Below are positions 28,784 through 36,313 of a stretch of DNA of 64,000 nt, piece by piece. The first letter of the stretch is position 1, and every line of letters begins with the position of its first letter. Source of the stretch: an uncultured Clostridia bacterium (lineage in GTDB: Bacteria; Bacillota; Clostridia; UBA1381); NCBI GenBank assembly GCA_944392335.1, contig CALXWJ010000001.1, forward strand, positions 1 to 64,000. The letters are read 5' to 3'. The position numbers and the translations under genes were made by a program. A model generated the notes under the pieces. It did no database searches, was not told the DNA's origin, and was given only the letters and a program-made list of their open reading frames with translations.

Positions 28784-29926
28784 ATGAAAAGATTTATTTC
28801 TTTATGCTGTGTTTGTTCTGTTGTGTTTTCAGTTGTATTTAATACGTCTGTATTTGCCGAAAATGATATTGCCGTGAACGCGAAGTCGGCGATTTTAATG
28901 GAACAGAGCACAAAACAGATCCTTTACGAAAATAATCCGGATGAACACTTACCTATTGCAAGCGTAACCAAAATAATGACAATGCTTTTGATAATGGAGG
29001 CGTTGGATAATGGGAAGATCACCATGGAGGATATGGTGCCTGTAAGCGAGAGAGCTATGTCTATGGGCGGATCGACCATGTTTTTGGAAACGGGAGAACA
29101 GCTTTCGGTATATGAAATGCTAAAGGGTATTGCGGTCGCCTCGGCAAATGACGGATGCGTTGCCATGGCGGAATATATTTCGGGCAGCGAAGAGGCCTTT
29201 GTAAATGAAATGAATGCGCGCGCGGCGGAACTGGGGATGGAAAATACTCACTTTACCAACACCAACGGTCTTGATGCGGAGGATCATTATTCCTCGGCAA
29301 GAGATGTGGCATTGATGTCTGCTGAACTTTTAAAGCATGAAAGGATATTTGAATTTACAACAATATGGACCGATAAGATGCACGATGGAAAATTTGATTT
29401 GGCAAACACCAACAAATTAATAAGATTTTATCCCGGAGCAAACGGACTAAAAACCGGCTCCACGTCACAGGCTCTGTGTTGTTTGTCAGCTACCGCATTA
29501 AGAGATGATCTGCAGCTGATTGCGGTTGTATTGGGAGCTCCTACGTCAAATGACAGATTCTCTGCGGCAAGAGCATTGCTGGATTACGGATTTGCAAATT
29601 ATGCTATCGGAAAACCGATAAAACAAAATGATGAAGTGGGAACCGTTGCCGTAAAAAAAGGAGTATATGATGAACTTGCCGTTTGTGCAAAGGATTCTTT
29701 TTCTCTGCTTTTGAAAAAGAGTGAAAAGGGCAGCTGTGAAAGTGAAATCGTTCTCCCCGAATATGTAAACGCTCCGATAGCAAAGGGTGACGTTATAGGT
29801 AAAGCCGTATTTACAAAGGATGGCGAAAATGTAGGAGAGGTAGAGCTTACGGCTGCGAGCGATGTTGAAAAGAAAACATTCACAGACTATCTTGTCGATA
29901 TTTTTTCGGCATTGTTTTCTTTGTAA
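28784..29926 (+). CDS. D-alanyl-D-alanine carboxypeptidase (low-molecular-weight PBP, DacF-like)
   Basis: A 380-residue exported enzyme that trims the terminal D-Ala from peptidoglycan stem peptides. It has a signal peptide (MKRFISLCCVCSVVFSVVF) and all three active-site motifs: SVTK (Ser60 nucleophile, Lys63), SAN (120-122) and KTG (223-225). A C-terminal beta domain of the PBP5 kind follows (about 270-350) and the last residues (FTDYLVDIFSALFSL) form the amphipathic helix that usually docks these proteins to the membrane. The gene has its own ribosome site and ends at a clear terminator. Confidence 0.93.
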   Translation: MKRFISLCCVCSVVFSVVFNTSVFAENDIAVNAKSAILMEQSTKQILYENNPDEHLPIASVTKIMTMLLIMEALDNGKITMEDMVPVSERAMSMGGSTMFLETGEQLSVYEMLKGIAVASANDGCVAMAEYISGSEEAFVNEMNARAAELGMENTHFTNTNGLDAEDHYSSARDVALMSAELLKHERIFEFTTIWTDKMHDGKFDLANTNKLIRFYPGANGLKTGSTSQALCCLSATALRDDLQLIAVVLGAPTSNDRFSAARALLDYGFANYAIGKPIKQNDEVGTVAVKKGVYDELAVCAKDSFSLLLKKSEKGSCESEIVLPEYVNAPIAKGDVIGKAVFTKDGENVGEVELTAASDVEKKTFTDYLVDIFSALFSL

Positions 29927-29949
29927 TACAAAACTAAAAGGGACTTTAG

Positions 29950-29998
29950 AAAAACCGGGTATATTTATCCGGTTTTTCTTGTTTTTTTTATTAAGAAT
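29950..29998 (+). terminator. Intrinsic terminator after the carboxypeptidase gene
   Basis: AAAAACCGG (29950-29958) pairs with CCGGTTTTT (29969-29977) and a T-rich run follows. Confidence 0.85.
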
Positions 29999-30043
29999 CC
30001 ATAATTTGTTACAAAATATTTTAAGAAAATATTATTAAAAATG

Positions 30044-30072
30044 TTGACAATAAAAAAAATATATATTATAAT
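30044..30072 (+). promoter_or_regulatory. Promoter of the SLH gene at 30130
   Basis: TTGACA (30044-30049) and TATAAT (30067-30072) with a 17-nt spacer match the housekeeping consensus, pointing to strong constitutive expression. Confidence 0.8.
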
Positions 30073-30129
30073 ATAGACAAAGTACAGTTAAATATATTTG
30101 TGACAAAATACAGAAAGAAGGAGATAGAA

Positions 30130-32040
30130 ATGAAAAAGAAAATATCAGCTATTTGCATGGCTGTTGCATTATCTATAGGTGCTATGCCGGTTTCACAGGC
30201 AGCATCGCTTGCAGATCTGGTCGGTGTTTTGCCGGAGGATACAGTAACTGTAGGAGCAGATATGTCATTGGGACAAAGCCCTGCCGAGACATTTAATAAC
30301 GGTCCGCTTTCAATAAGCAGCAGAACGCTGTCGCCGATTACAGTTGATTACAGAGCATTGATCAAAATGGACGCGGTATTACAGCAGATAGAATTATATG
30401 AGGCGGGAGCGGAAGCATTGGGCATCAGTGATGAAGAGATCGCGGCTGCAACAGTATCCGGAGAATTTGTTGTTACAATAAATTACCCGACACAGAATTT
30501 CACTGTCCCGGACAGTGTGATAACGGGAACCGATATGGCCGGATTTGAAAGTGTAGACCCCGAAAAGGATTTGACGGCAATATTTAACGAGGTATCAAGA
30601 GATGCATCCGAAGCAGGAAAGCTGACCATAACGGTTGGTGTTGAAGATGTCGGTTTGCAGACGCTTAAGGATAACCTTAATGATATGATGTTCACATGCC
30701 GTGAGGTTGAGATCACTCAATTTGGTACATATACCGTAACAGGCGAGGTTACAGGAACAACAGTAATCAGCTGTCCGGAAGGCGATTTAAAAACGATAAA
30801 TTATCAATTTGAACAGATCGCTGATTCGGCTGATTCCGCAAATAGGGATGCTATTAGTGCAACGGTACAATACAGCAGAAGAAGCGGCGGCGGAAGCCTG
30901 ACCGGCGGAAATTCTCAGGTAGAAAATCGTAATACTTTAACAATTGTTGTCGGTGATGATATTGAAAATATTACATCAGAACATACATCAGGTTCAACGA
31001 TCAATACAAGTGAAATCCAAAAGCCTTCAAGAGCGGGATATATTTTTGATGGATTCTATTATGATCCGGAATTTGAAAATCCGGTAGGCGAAACAATTAC
31101 AATGAATGACGATACTACGATTTACGTTAAGTGGATCGCAGTAGGAACAGAAATTCTTGAAATGGAAAAACACTATGCTTATATTATCGGTTATCCTACG
31201 GATGACGGAAGAGAATTGGTAATGCCTGAAAATAATATAACAAGAGAAGAGGTTGCTACTATTTTCTATCGTTTGTTAAAGCCTGAACCAAGAAGTGCAT
31301 TGCATTCATTAACAAATGATTTTAATGATGTGGATGCAAGCAGATGGTCAAATGAAGCTATATCAACGGTTGCAAACGGTGGTTATATCGTAGGATATGA
31401 CGATGGTTCGTTTAAACCTGCAGACCCTATAACAAGGGCAGAATTTGTAACAATTGCCGCAAGGCTTTTCGGTGCAGGCGAGACGATAGAGGGAACTGAT
31501 CAATTCAGCGACGTAAGCGGTCACTGGGCAGAGGATTATATTAATTTTGCTGTTGATAATGATTGGATAGACGGATATGATGACGGGACTTTTAAACCGG
31601 ATCAATTTATAACCAGAGCTGAAGTTATGAGGATCATTAACAATATGCTGAATCGTCATGTTGATGCCGAAGGTATTGTAGATGCAGCAAAAACATGGGA
31701 TGATAACAGCCCGAGCGCTTGGTATTACTATGATGTAATTGAAGCTACAAATGCCCATATCTATATGAGAGATGAAGGCGAAACAACTGAAACATGGCAG
31801 GAAGTAGTTGAAAATGATTTGTTGGCAAATATGATTGATCCTGAAAAGGTTGAAGTTGAAGTAGAAGTTACAACGGATGAGACTGATACAACGGAAGAAA
31901 CAACTGATCAAACAACGGACGAAACCGATGCAACAGAAGAAACAACTGATCAAACAACGGACGAAACCAATGCAACAGATGAAACATCTGATCAGACAAT
32001 GGATGAAACCGAAACAACGGATGGTACCGAAGCTGAATAA
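30130..32040 (+). CDS. SLH surface protein with InlB-type repeat and acidic Thr/Glu/Asp tail
   Basis: A 636-residue exported wall protein. The ATG at 30130 has AAGGAG 7 nt upstream; the longer frame from 30100 does not. A signal peptide is followed by about 250 residues I cannot assign, then an InlB/Listeria-Bacteroides-type repeat (AGYIFDGFYYDPEF ... IYVKWI, about 290-340) and SLH repeats from about 350 to 555 (NITREE, ITRAEF, ITRAEVMR). After the SLH part comes an unusual tail of about 65 residues made almost only of Thr, Glu, Asp and Gln, partly encoded by three 42-bp repeats. SLH proteins rarely end this way. A consensus promoter and terminators on both sides make it a single-gene unit, probably an abundant surface protein. 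Confidence 0.85.
   Translation: MKKKISAICMAVALSIGAMPVSQAASLADLVGVLPEDTVTVGADMSLGQSPAETFNNGPLSISSRTLSPITVDYRALIKMDAVLQQIELYEAGAEALGISDEEIAAATVSGEFVVTINYPTQNFTVPDSVITGTDMAGFESVDPEKDLTAIFNEVSRDASEAGKLTITVGVEDVGLQTLKDNLNDMMFTCREVEITQFGTYTVTGEVTGTTVISCPEGDLKTINYQFEQIADSADSANRDAISATVQYSRRSGGGSLTGGNSQVENRNTLTIVVGDDIENITSEHTSGSTINTSEIQKPSRAGYIFDGFYYDPEFENPVGETITMNDDTTIYVKWIAVGTEILEMEKHYAYIIGYPTDDGRELVMPENNITREEVATIFYRLLKPEPRSALHSLTNDFNDVDASRWSNEAISTVANGGYIVGYDDGSFKPADPITRAEFVTIAARLFGAGETIEGTDQFSDVSGHWAEDYINFAVDNDWIDGYDDGTFKPDQFITRAEVMRIINNMLNRHVDAEGIVDAAKTWDDNSPSAWYYYDVIEATNAHIYMRDEGETTETWQEVVENDLLANMIDPEKVEVEVEVTTDETDTTEETTDQTTDETDATEETTDQTTDETNATDETSDQTMDETETTDGTEAE
31894..32019 (+). repeat. Three tandem 42-bp units in the tail of the SLH gene
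   Basis: Units begin at 31894, 31936 and 31978. The first two differ at one base by eye (GAT/AAT) and the third has diverged. Each encodes 14 acidic, Thr-rich residues. Being a multiple of three, copy-number change would lengthen or shorten the tail without breaking the frame. Confidence 0.85.
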
Positions 32041-32081
32041 TTAATATTCAAATGAATGGGCTGTAAAAAAATTGCATAAAG

Positions 32082-32109
32082 AATCGAGGGTGAAAATCCT
32101 CGATTTTTT
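32082..32109 (+). terminator. Intrinsic terminator after the SLH gene at 30130
   Basis: ATCGAGG and CCTCGAT pair around an 8-9 nt loop and are followed by TTTTTT. Confidence 0.8.
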
Positions 32110-32207
32110 GCATACTTTATTTGGTTACCCCAACATTTATTATAGAGTCATTTTTATAAGCATGGCAATACAGTCCGCCAAATAGCCGTTTTTTTAAGGT
32201 GGGATGA

Positions 32208-32258
32208 AATATAAAAAAAGCCGATAACCCATCTATTTCTAAATAGGTTATCGGCTTT
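32208..32258 (-). terminator. Minus-strand terminator closing the sigma/SLH operon
   Basis: A perfect 13-bp stem (32217-32229 with 32246-32258) is followed on the minus strand by a TTTTTTT run. It ends the transcript carrying the genes from 35314 down to 32478. Between it and the 54-codon gene (32259-32477) I find no gene I can support. A 16-codon minus-strand frame after a GAGGTGG site ends near 32410 and is too short to call. Confidence 0.75.
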
Positions 32259-32477
32259 GCGTCTTGCGGCTTTGTTATACACTCTGAGTCTTTTCGTCCG
32301 GTTCTTTTATAGCACCGATATTAAATTGTTTTGCATTGATTATGGTTTCATTTTTGTATTTCGAACAGTAGAGGAGGAAGTTTTCAGCATGGTATTGCTA
32401 TTGATTTTCACCCTCGTCTTATTGTGGCATATCGGGCACAGCAATCATCTGTTATCATACAAAAGGACCACCTCAAA

Positions 32478-32642
32478 TCAGCCAATCTTATATCCTTTTG
32501 AAATAAGGGAATTGACTGTTTTTAGTCCCGTTTCCCTGTTTTCAAAATACAGCGGCTTGGTGTTAGGTACTTCTTTTATGAAGATAACTTTGTTGCTTTC
32601 ATCAATCCATACCGACCATGTTTTTGTAATTTGTCCTTGCAT
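32478..32642 (-). CDS. 54-residue protein paired with an SLH gene (copy 1)
   Basis: A small soluble protein of 54 residues with no signal peptide. It starts 1 nt after the stop of the SLH gene at 32644 and has no strong ribosome site of its own, so translation is probably coupled. Aligned without gaps, it matches the protein at 45191 at 23 of 54 residues (about 43%): VWIDE at 11-15, Lys18, Ile20, Lys23, Pro26, Phe33, GLK at 39-41 and KGY at 49-51. The other copy has the same length and the same 1-nt spacing after an SLH gene, which argues strongly that it is a real gene. I do not recognise the family; it reads as a beta-beta-alpha fold. Confidence 0.8.
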   Translation of the reverse strand: MQGQITKTWSVWIDESNKVIFIKEVPNTKPLYFENRETGLKTVNSLISKGYKIG

Positions 32643-32643
32643 A

Positions 32644-33243
32644 TCACTTTAAAGCATTATACAACATAAGGGCTATATCCCCTCTGGTTGTATTTTGTTT
32701 TTGAAATGAATTATCAGCATTTTTAGAGTAGGCAATTTCTATATCATCCATAATTCCTATGCGAACAGCAGTAAAAACATATCCATTTGGATAACCGCCG
32801 CAGGATTCAGCTTCACTTTTCAAATTTTTCATGCATACTATCATTTTTAGCGCCTGTTCATTTGTCAAATTTGCTTCGGGTGCAAATTCTTTTTCGGAAA
32901 TTCCGTTTATAATGCCATCGTTAGCAATTTGATTTATATAACCCGATGCCCAATGTGTTTGAGGGACATCTGCAAACTTTGTTTGTTCATTATCCGGCCT
33001 TGTATCTCCATATGTTGCCCGATATAAAACAACAGCCATTTCAGCACGGGTAATAGTGTTCTCAGGATAAAAATAACCATCCTCGTATCCTGTTAAAATA
33101 TTTTTTTCGGCGAGAGATAAAATTGCCGTTTCTCTTGGGCCGCCTTTGTTAATTATATCGATAAATCCGTCAAATGCAAAGGTATTTATACTGAAAGATA
33201 ATAGGAAAGTTATTGTTGTAACAAATGGTATAATTTTTTTCAT
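32644..33243 (-). CDS. Small SLH-domain exported protein
   Basis: A 199-residue exported protein made almost only of SLH repeats: a signal peptide (cut near residue 23), then repeats with ILTGYEDGYFYPENTITRAE, TKFADVPQTHWASGYI and GIINGISEKEFAPEANLTNE, and a third, weaker one ending NTTRGDIALMLYNAL. There is no attached functional domain, so it may act as a wall-bound cap, sensor or partner for another protein. It follows the sigma/anti-sigma genes and a small secreted protein on the same strand and is followed after 1 nt by the 54-codon gene. A perfect palindrome lies about 30 nt upstream of its start. Confidence 0.85.
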   Translation of the reverse strand: MKKIIPFVTTITFLLSFSINTFAFDGFIDIINKGGPRETAILSLAEKNILTGYEDGYFYPENTITRAEMAVVLYRATYGDTRPDNEQTKFADVPQTHWASGYINQIANDGIINGISEKEFAPEANLTNEQALKMIVCMKNLKSEAESCGGYPNGYVFTAVRIGIMDDIEIAYSKNADNSFQKQNTTRGDIALMLYNALK

Positions 33244-33273
33244 AATAATATCCTTTCATACGTATATGTTATT

Positions 33274-33306
33274 TTATACCGACCGGCCGTAAACCGGTCG
33301 GTATAA
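33274..33306. promoter_or_regulatory. Perfect inverted repeat upstream of the small SLH gene
   Basis: TTATACCGACCGG (33274-33286) and its exact complement (33294-33306) surround a 7-nt spacer. It lies between the small secreted protein gene and the SLH gene. With no T-run on the minus strand it is a poor terminator. It could be an operator (the CCGACCGG...CCGGTCGG form recalls TetR-type sites) or a leader hairpin. Confidence 0.5.
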
Positions 33307-33334
33307 CTTTAATTTTTACAAAAGCCTGAACATC

Positions 33335-33655
33335 TTATTTGAATGCATCCGGTATGTAATCCACATACAATTCATATGAAGATATACCCAGTTTTTCCAA
33401 AATAATGCATCTTCGTGCAGCCAGAATAATTTCTTTTACGTCGTCGGGTGCAGTATTGTAATCCAATTCCGCATATGCTTGATACCATGTAGGTAAAGCC
33501 TCCCATGTTCCATCCGGATTTTGAACATGGATAAGAGCGTTACCGTTTTCATCGACCCCGCTCCATGATGGAGCCGATGCAGAGACGCCTGCACAAACAG
33601 CAGTAGATATTGCCATTGCCGCTGCATAACATATTATTTTTTTAAACTTCATCAT
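33335..33655 (-). CDS. Small secreted protein, function unknown
   Basis: A 106-residue exported protein. The start at 33655 is fixed by AAGGAGGT at 33663-33670; the longer frame to 33727 has no such site. The signal peptide (MMKFKKIICYAAAMAISTAV) leaves about 80 residues, rich in Trp and acidic residues, with WSGVDENGNALIHVQNPDG and a helical end (DDVKEIILAARRCIILEKLG). I know no family for it. It follows the anti-sigma gene and precedes the SLH gene, so it may be the exported effector or ligand of that signalling system. Confidence 0.65.
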   Translation of the reverse strand: MMKFKKIICYAAAMAISTAVCAGVSASAPSWSGVDENGNALIHVQNPDGTWEALPTWYQAYAELDYNTAPDDVKEIILAARRCIILEKLGISSYELYVDYIPDAFK

Positions 33656-33729
33656 ATTGTTCACCTCCTTGAAATTAAAGTGTGTGCGCACTTTCATCCC
33701 CATCCCGCCACCCACCTTAAAATACATTT

Positions 33730-34773
33730 TTAATCAATAGGTATTATTAAATTACCAACTGTAATACTTTCAATGTCTGATATGTCATATATTGCATCAA
33801 AGCAATATCCGATAGTTAAAACCCCGCTGTCATTTTCTGCAATGCCCACATAATTATATGTTGTGTTAAAATCGTTTGTTGGTTCGATCTGAAGGGAGGA
33901 TTGATCTTTGAATTTAATGATCGGTTTTGTTGCTGATACCACATCATCTCCCTTTATTGTGATCCAAACGGATAATGGTGAAATTTCAATTTTTTCGAGT
34001 GTGGTTTCCGCGTTCTGCACGATCTGTACGGGCTTGTTTATATTATACAACGTTGAATTGTCAGTATAGTCAAAGTCCCAGGAAAGTTCAATATTGCATG
34101 GTGCGAGAATATTTTCCAAAATAGCATCTTCTGTATGAACATAATAACACAAATCCTTTAAACTGAGCTTTATATGCTGATTTTTGATGTATTTTCTGTT
34201 CGCTGTATGGTTCATTAAAATCGTCATTTTATTTTTATCATAGGACAGTATCTTGCTTGAGCTTGCACCCAATACCGTCAGCGGCGCGTCGCTTTCTTCT
34301 TCGCCAATTGATAGCATATCGATGCTCCATTGAAGGTCTTTACCGATCAGATCCTGCGTGATCGTGATATTTTCGGGAAGAAGGACTTCATACAGTACAT
34401 ATATCCCGTGGCTGTCTGTAAGAGTCTGTAAGACATTTACCGTTACTCCGTTATCTGAGCCTGTTGCCTGCGGTATATTTACGTTTCCTTCAAGCTCTTC
34501 TATTTGCTGCTCGGTCGGGCGGAAGTATTCGATCAATATTTCATGCCAGTTAAATATTGACGACGCAAGAACGGTAAGCCCCGTAAGCGATATAATGACT
34601 GCTGCAACCAGTGCCGCGCTGAAAATTTTCTTTTTCGTGTAGACCCTCTTTTCTTCAGAGTCAGCGTTTATTCTTTCATTGACCGTTTTTATAATATTTT
34701 TGATTTTGGGTACCGGCTGATCAAATGTCGGCCCCAATTCATTTTGTAATTTTTTCAAGCGATTATTCATCAT
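33730..34773 (-). CDS. DUF4179-type transmembrane anti-sigma factor
   Basis: A 347-residue single-pass membrane protein. About 50 residues lie inside the cell, followed by a membrane helix (IFSAALVAAVIISLTGLTVLA, about 49-69) and a DUF4179-like outer domain beginning SIFNWHEILIEYFRPTEQQIEELEG. The gene overlaps the 3' end of the ECF sigma gene by 11 bp, the classic sigma/anti-sigma pairing, so it should hold the sigma factor at the membrane until an outside signal arrives. The signal is unknown. The short inner part lacks an obvious zinc-binding HxxxCxxC motif, as is usual for this group. Confidence 0.8.
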   Translation of the reverse strand: MMNNRLKKLQNELGPTFDQPVPKIKNIIKTVNERINADSEEKRVYTKKKIFSAALVAAVIISLTGLTVLASSIFNWHEILIEYFRPTEQQIEELEGNVNIPQATGSDNGVTVNVLQTLTDSHGIYVLYEVLLPENITITQDLIGKDLQWSIDMLSIGEEESDAPLTVLGASSSKILSYDKNKMTILMNHTANRKYIKNQHIKLSLKDLCYYVHTEDAILENILAPCNIELSWDFDYTDNSTLYNINKPVQIVQNAETTLEKIEISPLSVWITIKGDDVVSATKPIIKFKDQSSLQIEPTNDFNTTYNYVGIAENDSGVLTIGYCFDAIYDISDIESITVGNLIIPID

Positions 34774-35314
34774 TTTCTCTCCCTTCGATGATCATTTTTT
34801 TCAGCTTTGCCTTACCTCTGAAAAGCTTTGTTTTGACTGTTGACTGAGGTATTTGGACTATATTTGCTATTGTTTTAATTTTTTCATTATAGTAATAGTA
34901 TCTTAAAAAGATTTCACTGTCCGGTTCGCCGAGCGCCGCGATCATATTAAGTAAAAACTCCCTGTCTTCATTTTCGATTATTTTATCCTGCGGACTTGAT
35001 TCATTTGACACAATGCCTTCATCAAGTTCTTCGCTCAATCGGATTTTTCTCAGTTTGTTTTTAGCTGAATTTCTTGCAATAGCTCCCAGATATGTACGGA
35101 TACAGCCCTTTTCCTCGCTGATATTGTTTGCATGCTGCCATAGCGTGAAAAAAGAATCTGAAATAATTTCCTCTATATCTTCCGTTGAGGCAATACCGCC
35201 TGTGGTATTATAAATTACAACACTGAGATAGGGCGTATATAATTTTATAATTTCATCCAAACTGTTTCGGTTTTTCTTTTTAAGATTGTGTAAAAGTTTT
35301 TGTTCTTCGATCAA
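34763..35314 (-). CDS. ECF-type RNA polymerase sigma factor
   Basis: A sigma-70 family factor of 183 residues. Region 2 is at about 15-85 (IKLYTPYLSVVIYNTTGG ... EEIISDSFFTLWQHANNI ... RTYLGAIARNSAKNKLRK) and region 4 at about 120-175 (EIFLRYYYYNEKIKTIANIV then QIPQSTVKTKLFRGKAKLKK). I place the start at a TTG (35312-35314) about 10 nt after AGAGGAGG; the longer frame from a TTG at 35335 would begin on the ribosome site itself. It probably drives its own operon. I could not identify its target promoter by eye. Confidence 0.85.
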   Translation of the reverse strand: MIEEQKLLHNLKKKNRNSLDEIIKLYTPYLSVVIYNTTGGIASTEDIEEIISDSFFTLWQHANNISEEKGCIRTYLGAIARNSAKNKLRKIRLSEELDEGIVSNESSPQDKIIENEDREFLLNMIAALGEPDSEIFLRYYYYNEKIKTIANIVQIPQSTVKTKLFRGKAKLKKMIIEGRENDE

Positions 35315-35573
35315 TTTATGATAGCCTCCTCTCAATTAAAAACAGCGCCATTTTTAACTTGTACGCTTTTATATACACAAAAAATAATAAAAAGGTTTCA
35401 CTTTTTTAAAATTTAGATAAATTTTTTCTTAACCTTCAAAAGTACATAATAATTATATAAGGCAAAACGAATAATATCAAGGTTCTTATAATATATTTAT
35501 ATAATTGGATTGATATTATATATCATTTATAAAATCTATTTTGAGGTGTAAAATGTATATAGGTAATGTATTA

Positions 35574-35904
35574 ATGTAAAAACATAGACAACAATATGAT
35601 TTCAAGGCATTAGGACAAGCAATAAAAAGTGCCCGGCTTTCTGAAGGAATTACGAGAGAACGATTAGGCGAAAAATTAAATCTTGTCCCGCGCTATCTTG
35701 TATCTATCGAAAATGATGGACAGCACCTTAGCTTACAGGTACTTTATGAGCTTGTTACCATGTTTAATATATCGGAAGACCAATTCTTTTTTTGATAAGA
35801 AATCTAAACGTTCAATACTTTGCATACAAATCGACGGATTGTTAGATAGTATTCCGGAAAGGGATTTACCAATTGTTGAAGCAACGACAAGAGAAATCCA
35901 ATAA
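35574..35904 (+). pseudogene. Broken XRE-family transcriptional regulator
   Basis: The reading frame encodes a Cro/C1-type HTH protein: YDFKALGQAIKSARLSEGIT, RERLGEKLNLVPRYLVSIEN, then LQVLYELVTMFNISEDQFFF. It is broken twice. A TAA follows directly after the only ATG (35574-35579), and the frame shifts in a T-run (about 35786-35793), after which DKKSKRS ... RDLPIVEATTREIQ continues in another frame. Small regulators of this kind are common on clostridial conjugative elements, so this is probably debris from one. Its stop codon is provided by the repeat that begins at 35899. The sequence 35315-35573 upstream is AT-rich with no gene. Confidence 0.75.
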
Positions 35905-35995
35905 GGGCTTGCCCCATCATTCAATGAGGACAAGAGCGCAGGCTGTGCTTTGCTGTAATCAGTGGGAGATTGTACTCTCACTGATTACAAATGAT
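35899..35995 (+). repeat. Intergenic structured repeat, truncated copy E
   Basis: Forward copy with an intact left part (CAATAAGGGCTTGCCCC, the GCGCAGGCTGTGC segment and the AATCAGTGGGAGATTGTACTC stem-loop). It stops after CTGATTACAAAT: the GC-rich third hairpin and the right end are missing. Group II intron remains begin about 45 nt later. Confidence 0.75.
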
Positions 35996-36039
35996 CAACC
36001 CTATCTCATACTATTTCAGTTGATGCAGTAACATCTATA

Positions 36040-36120
36040 GTTGTGTAGTGCCGTATACGAGACCCGTACGTACGGTATAACGGTAGGCGGGAGCTACCCA
36101 CCCTCCGTCTATCCTATTTA
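36040..36120 (+). mobile_element. 3' end of a group II intron (domains V-VI), remnant
   Basis: The stretch from 36048 (GTGCCGTATACGAGACCCG, then TACGTACGGT) folds as a domain V: GTGCCGTA pairs with TACGGTAT, a two-base CG bulge follows, then TACG pairs with CGTA under a small loop. Directly after it a GGTAGGCGGG/CCCACCCTCC hairpin resembles domain VI, ending in CTATCCTATTTA. No intron-encoded reverse transcriptase is present nearby, so it is a fragment left by deletion. The call rests on the close resemblance of domain V to clostridial introns. Confidence 0.6.
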
Positions 36121-36226
36121 ATAACAGTAACCGTTTTTATTGTTTTTATGAGTGAAGTTGTATTGAAAAACAAAGAGAAAATCGCTGATTTTGGCTTTAT
36201 ACCTTACTTTACCCATATATTACCGC

Positions 36227-36256
36227 TTGAAAACACGTTTTGGTATATGTTATAAT
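36227..36256 (+). promoter_or_regulatory. Promoter of the LRR-SLH gene
   Basis: TTGAAA (36227-36232) and TATAAT (36251-36256) are 18 nt apart, with TG one base before the -10. A short hairpin (TCCGGC/GCCGGA, 36265-36279) follows in the leader. Confidence 0.7.
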
Positions 36257-36313
36257 TTTATATGTCCGGCAGTGCCGGAACAAATCAAATAATATATACA
36301 AGGAGGAAAATCG

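Noticed and set aside
31894-32019. Regular repeats that could suggest a CRISPR array
   Set aside because: The units are 42 bp, directly adjacent without spacers and in frame with the SLH protein tail; no cas genes are present.
32259-32477. A 16-codon minus-strand frame after a GAGGTGG site, following the 54-codon gene
   Set aside because: It is too short to tell from chance and has no second copy at the 45191 locus.
32257-32652. Open frame of 131 codons on the plus strand
   Set aside because: It lies antisense to the 54-codon gene and the SLH stop, contains a terminator's outer arm near its start, and its protein reads as random hydrophobic sequence.
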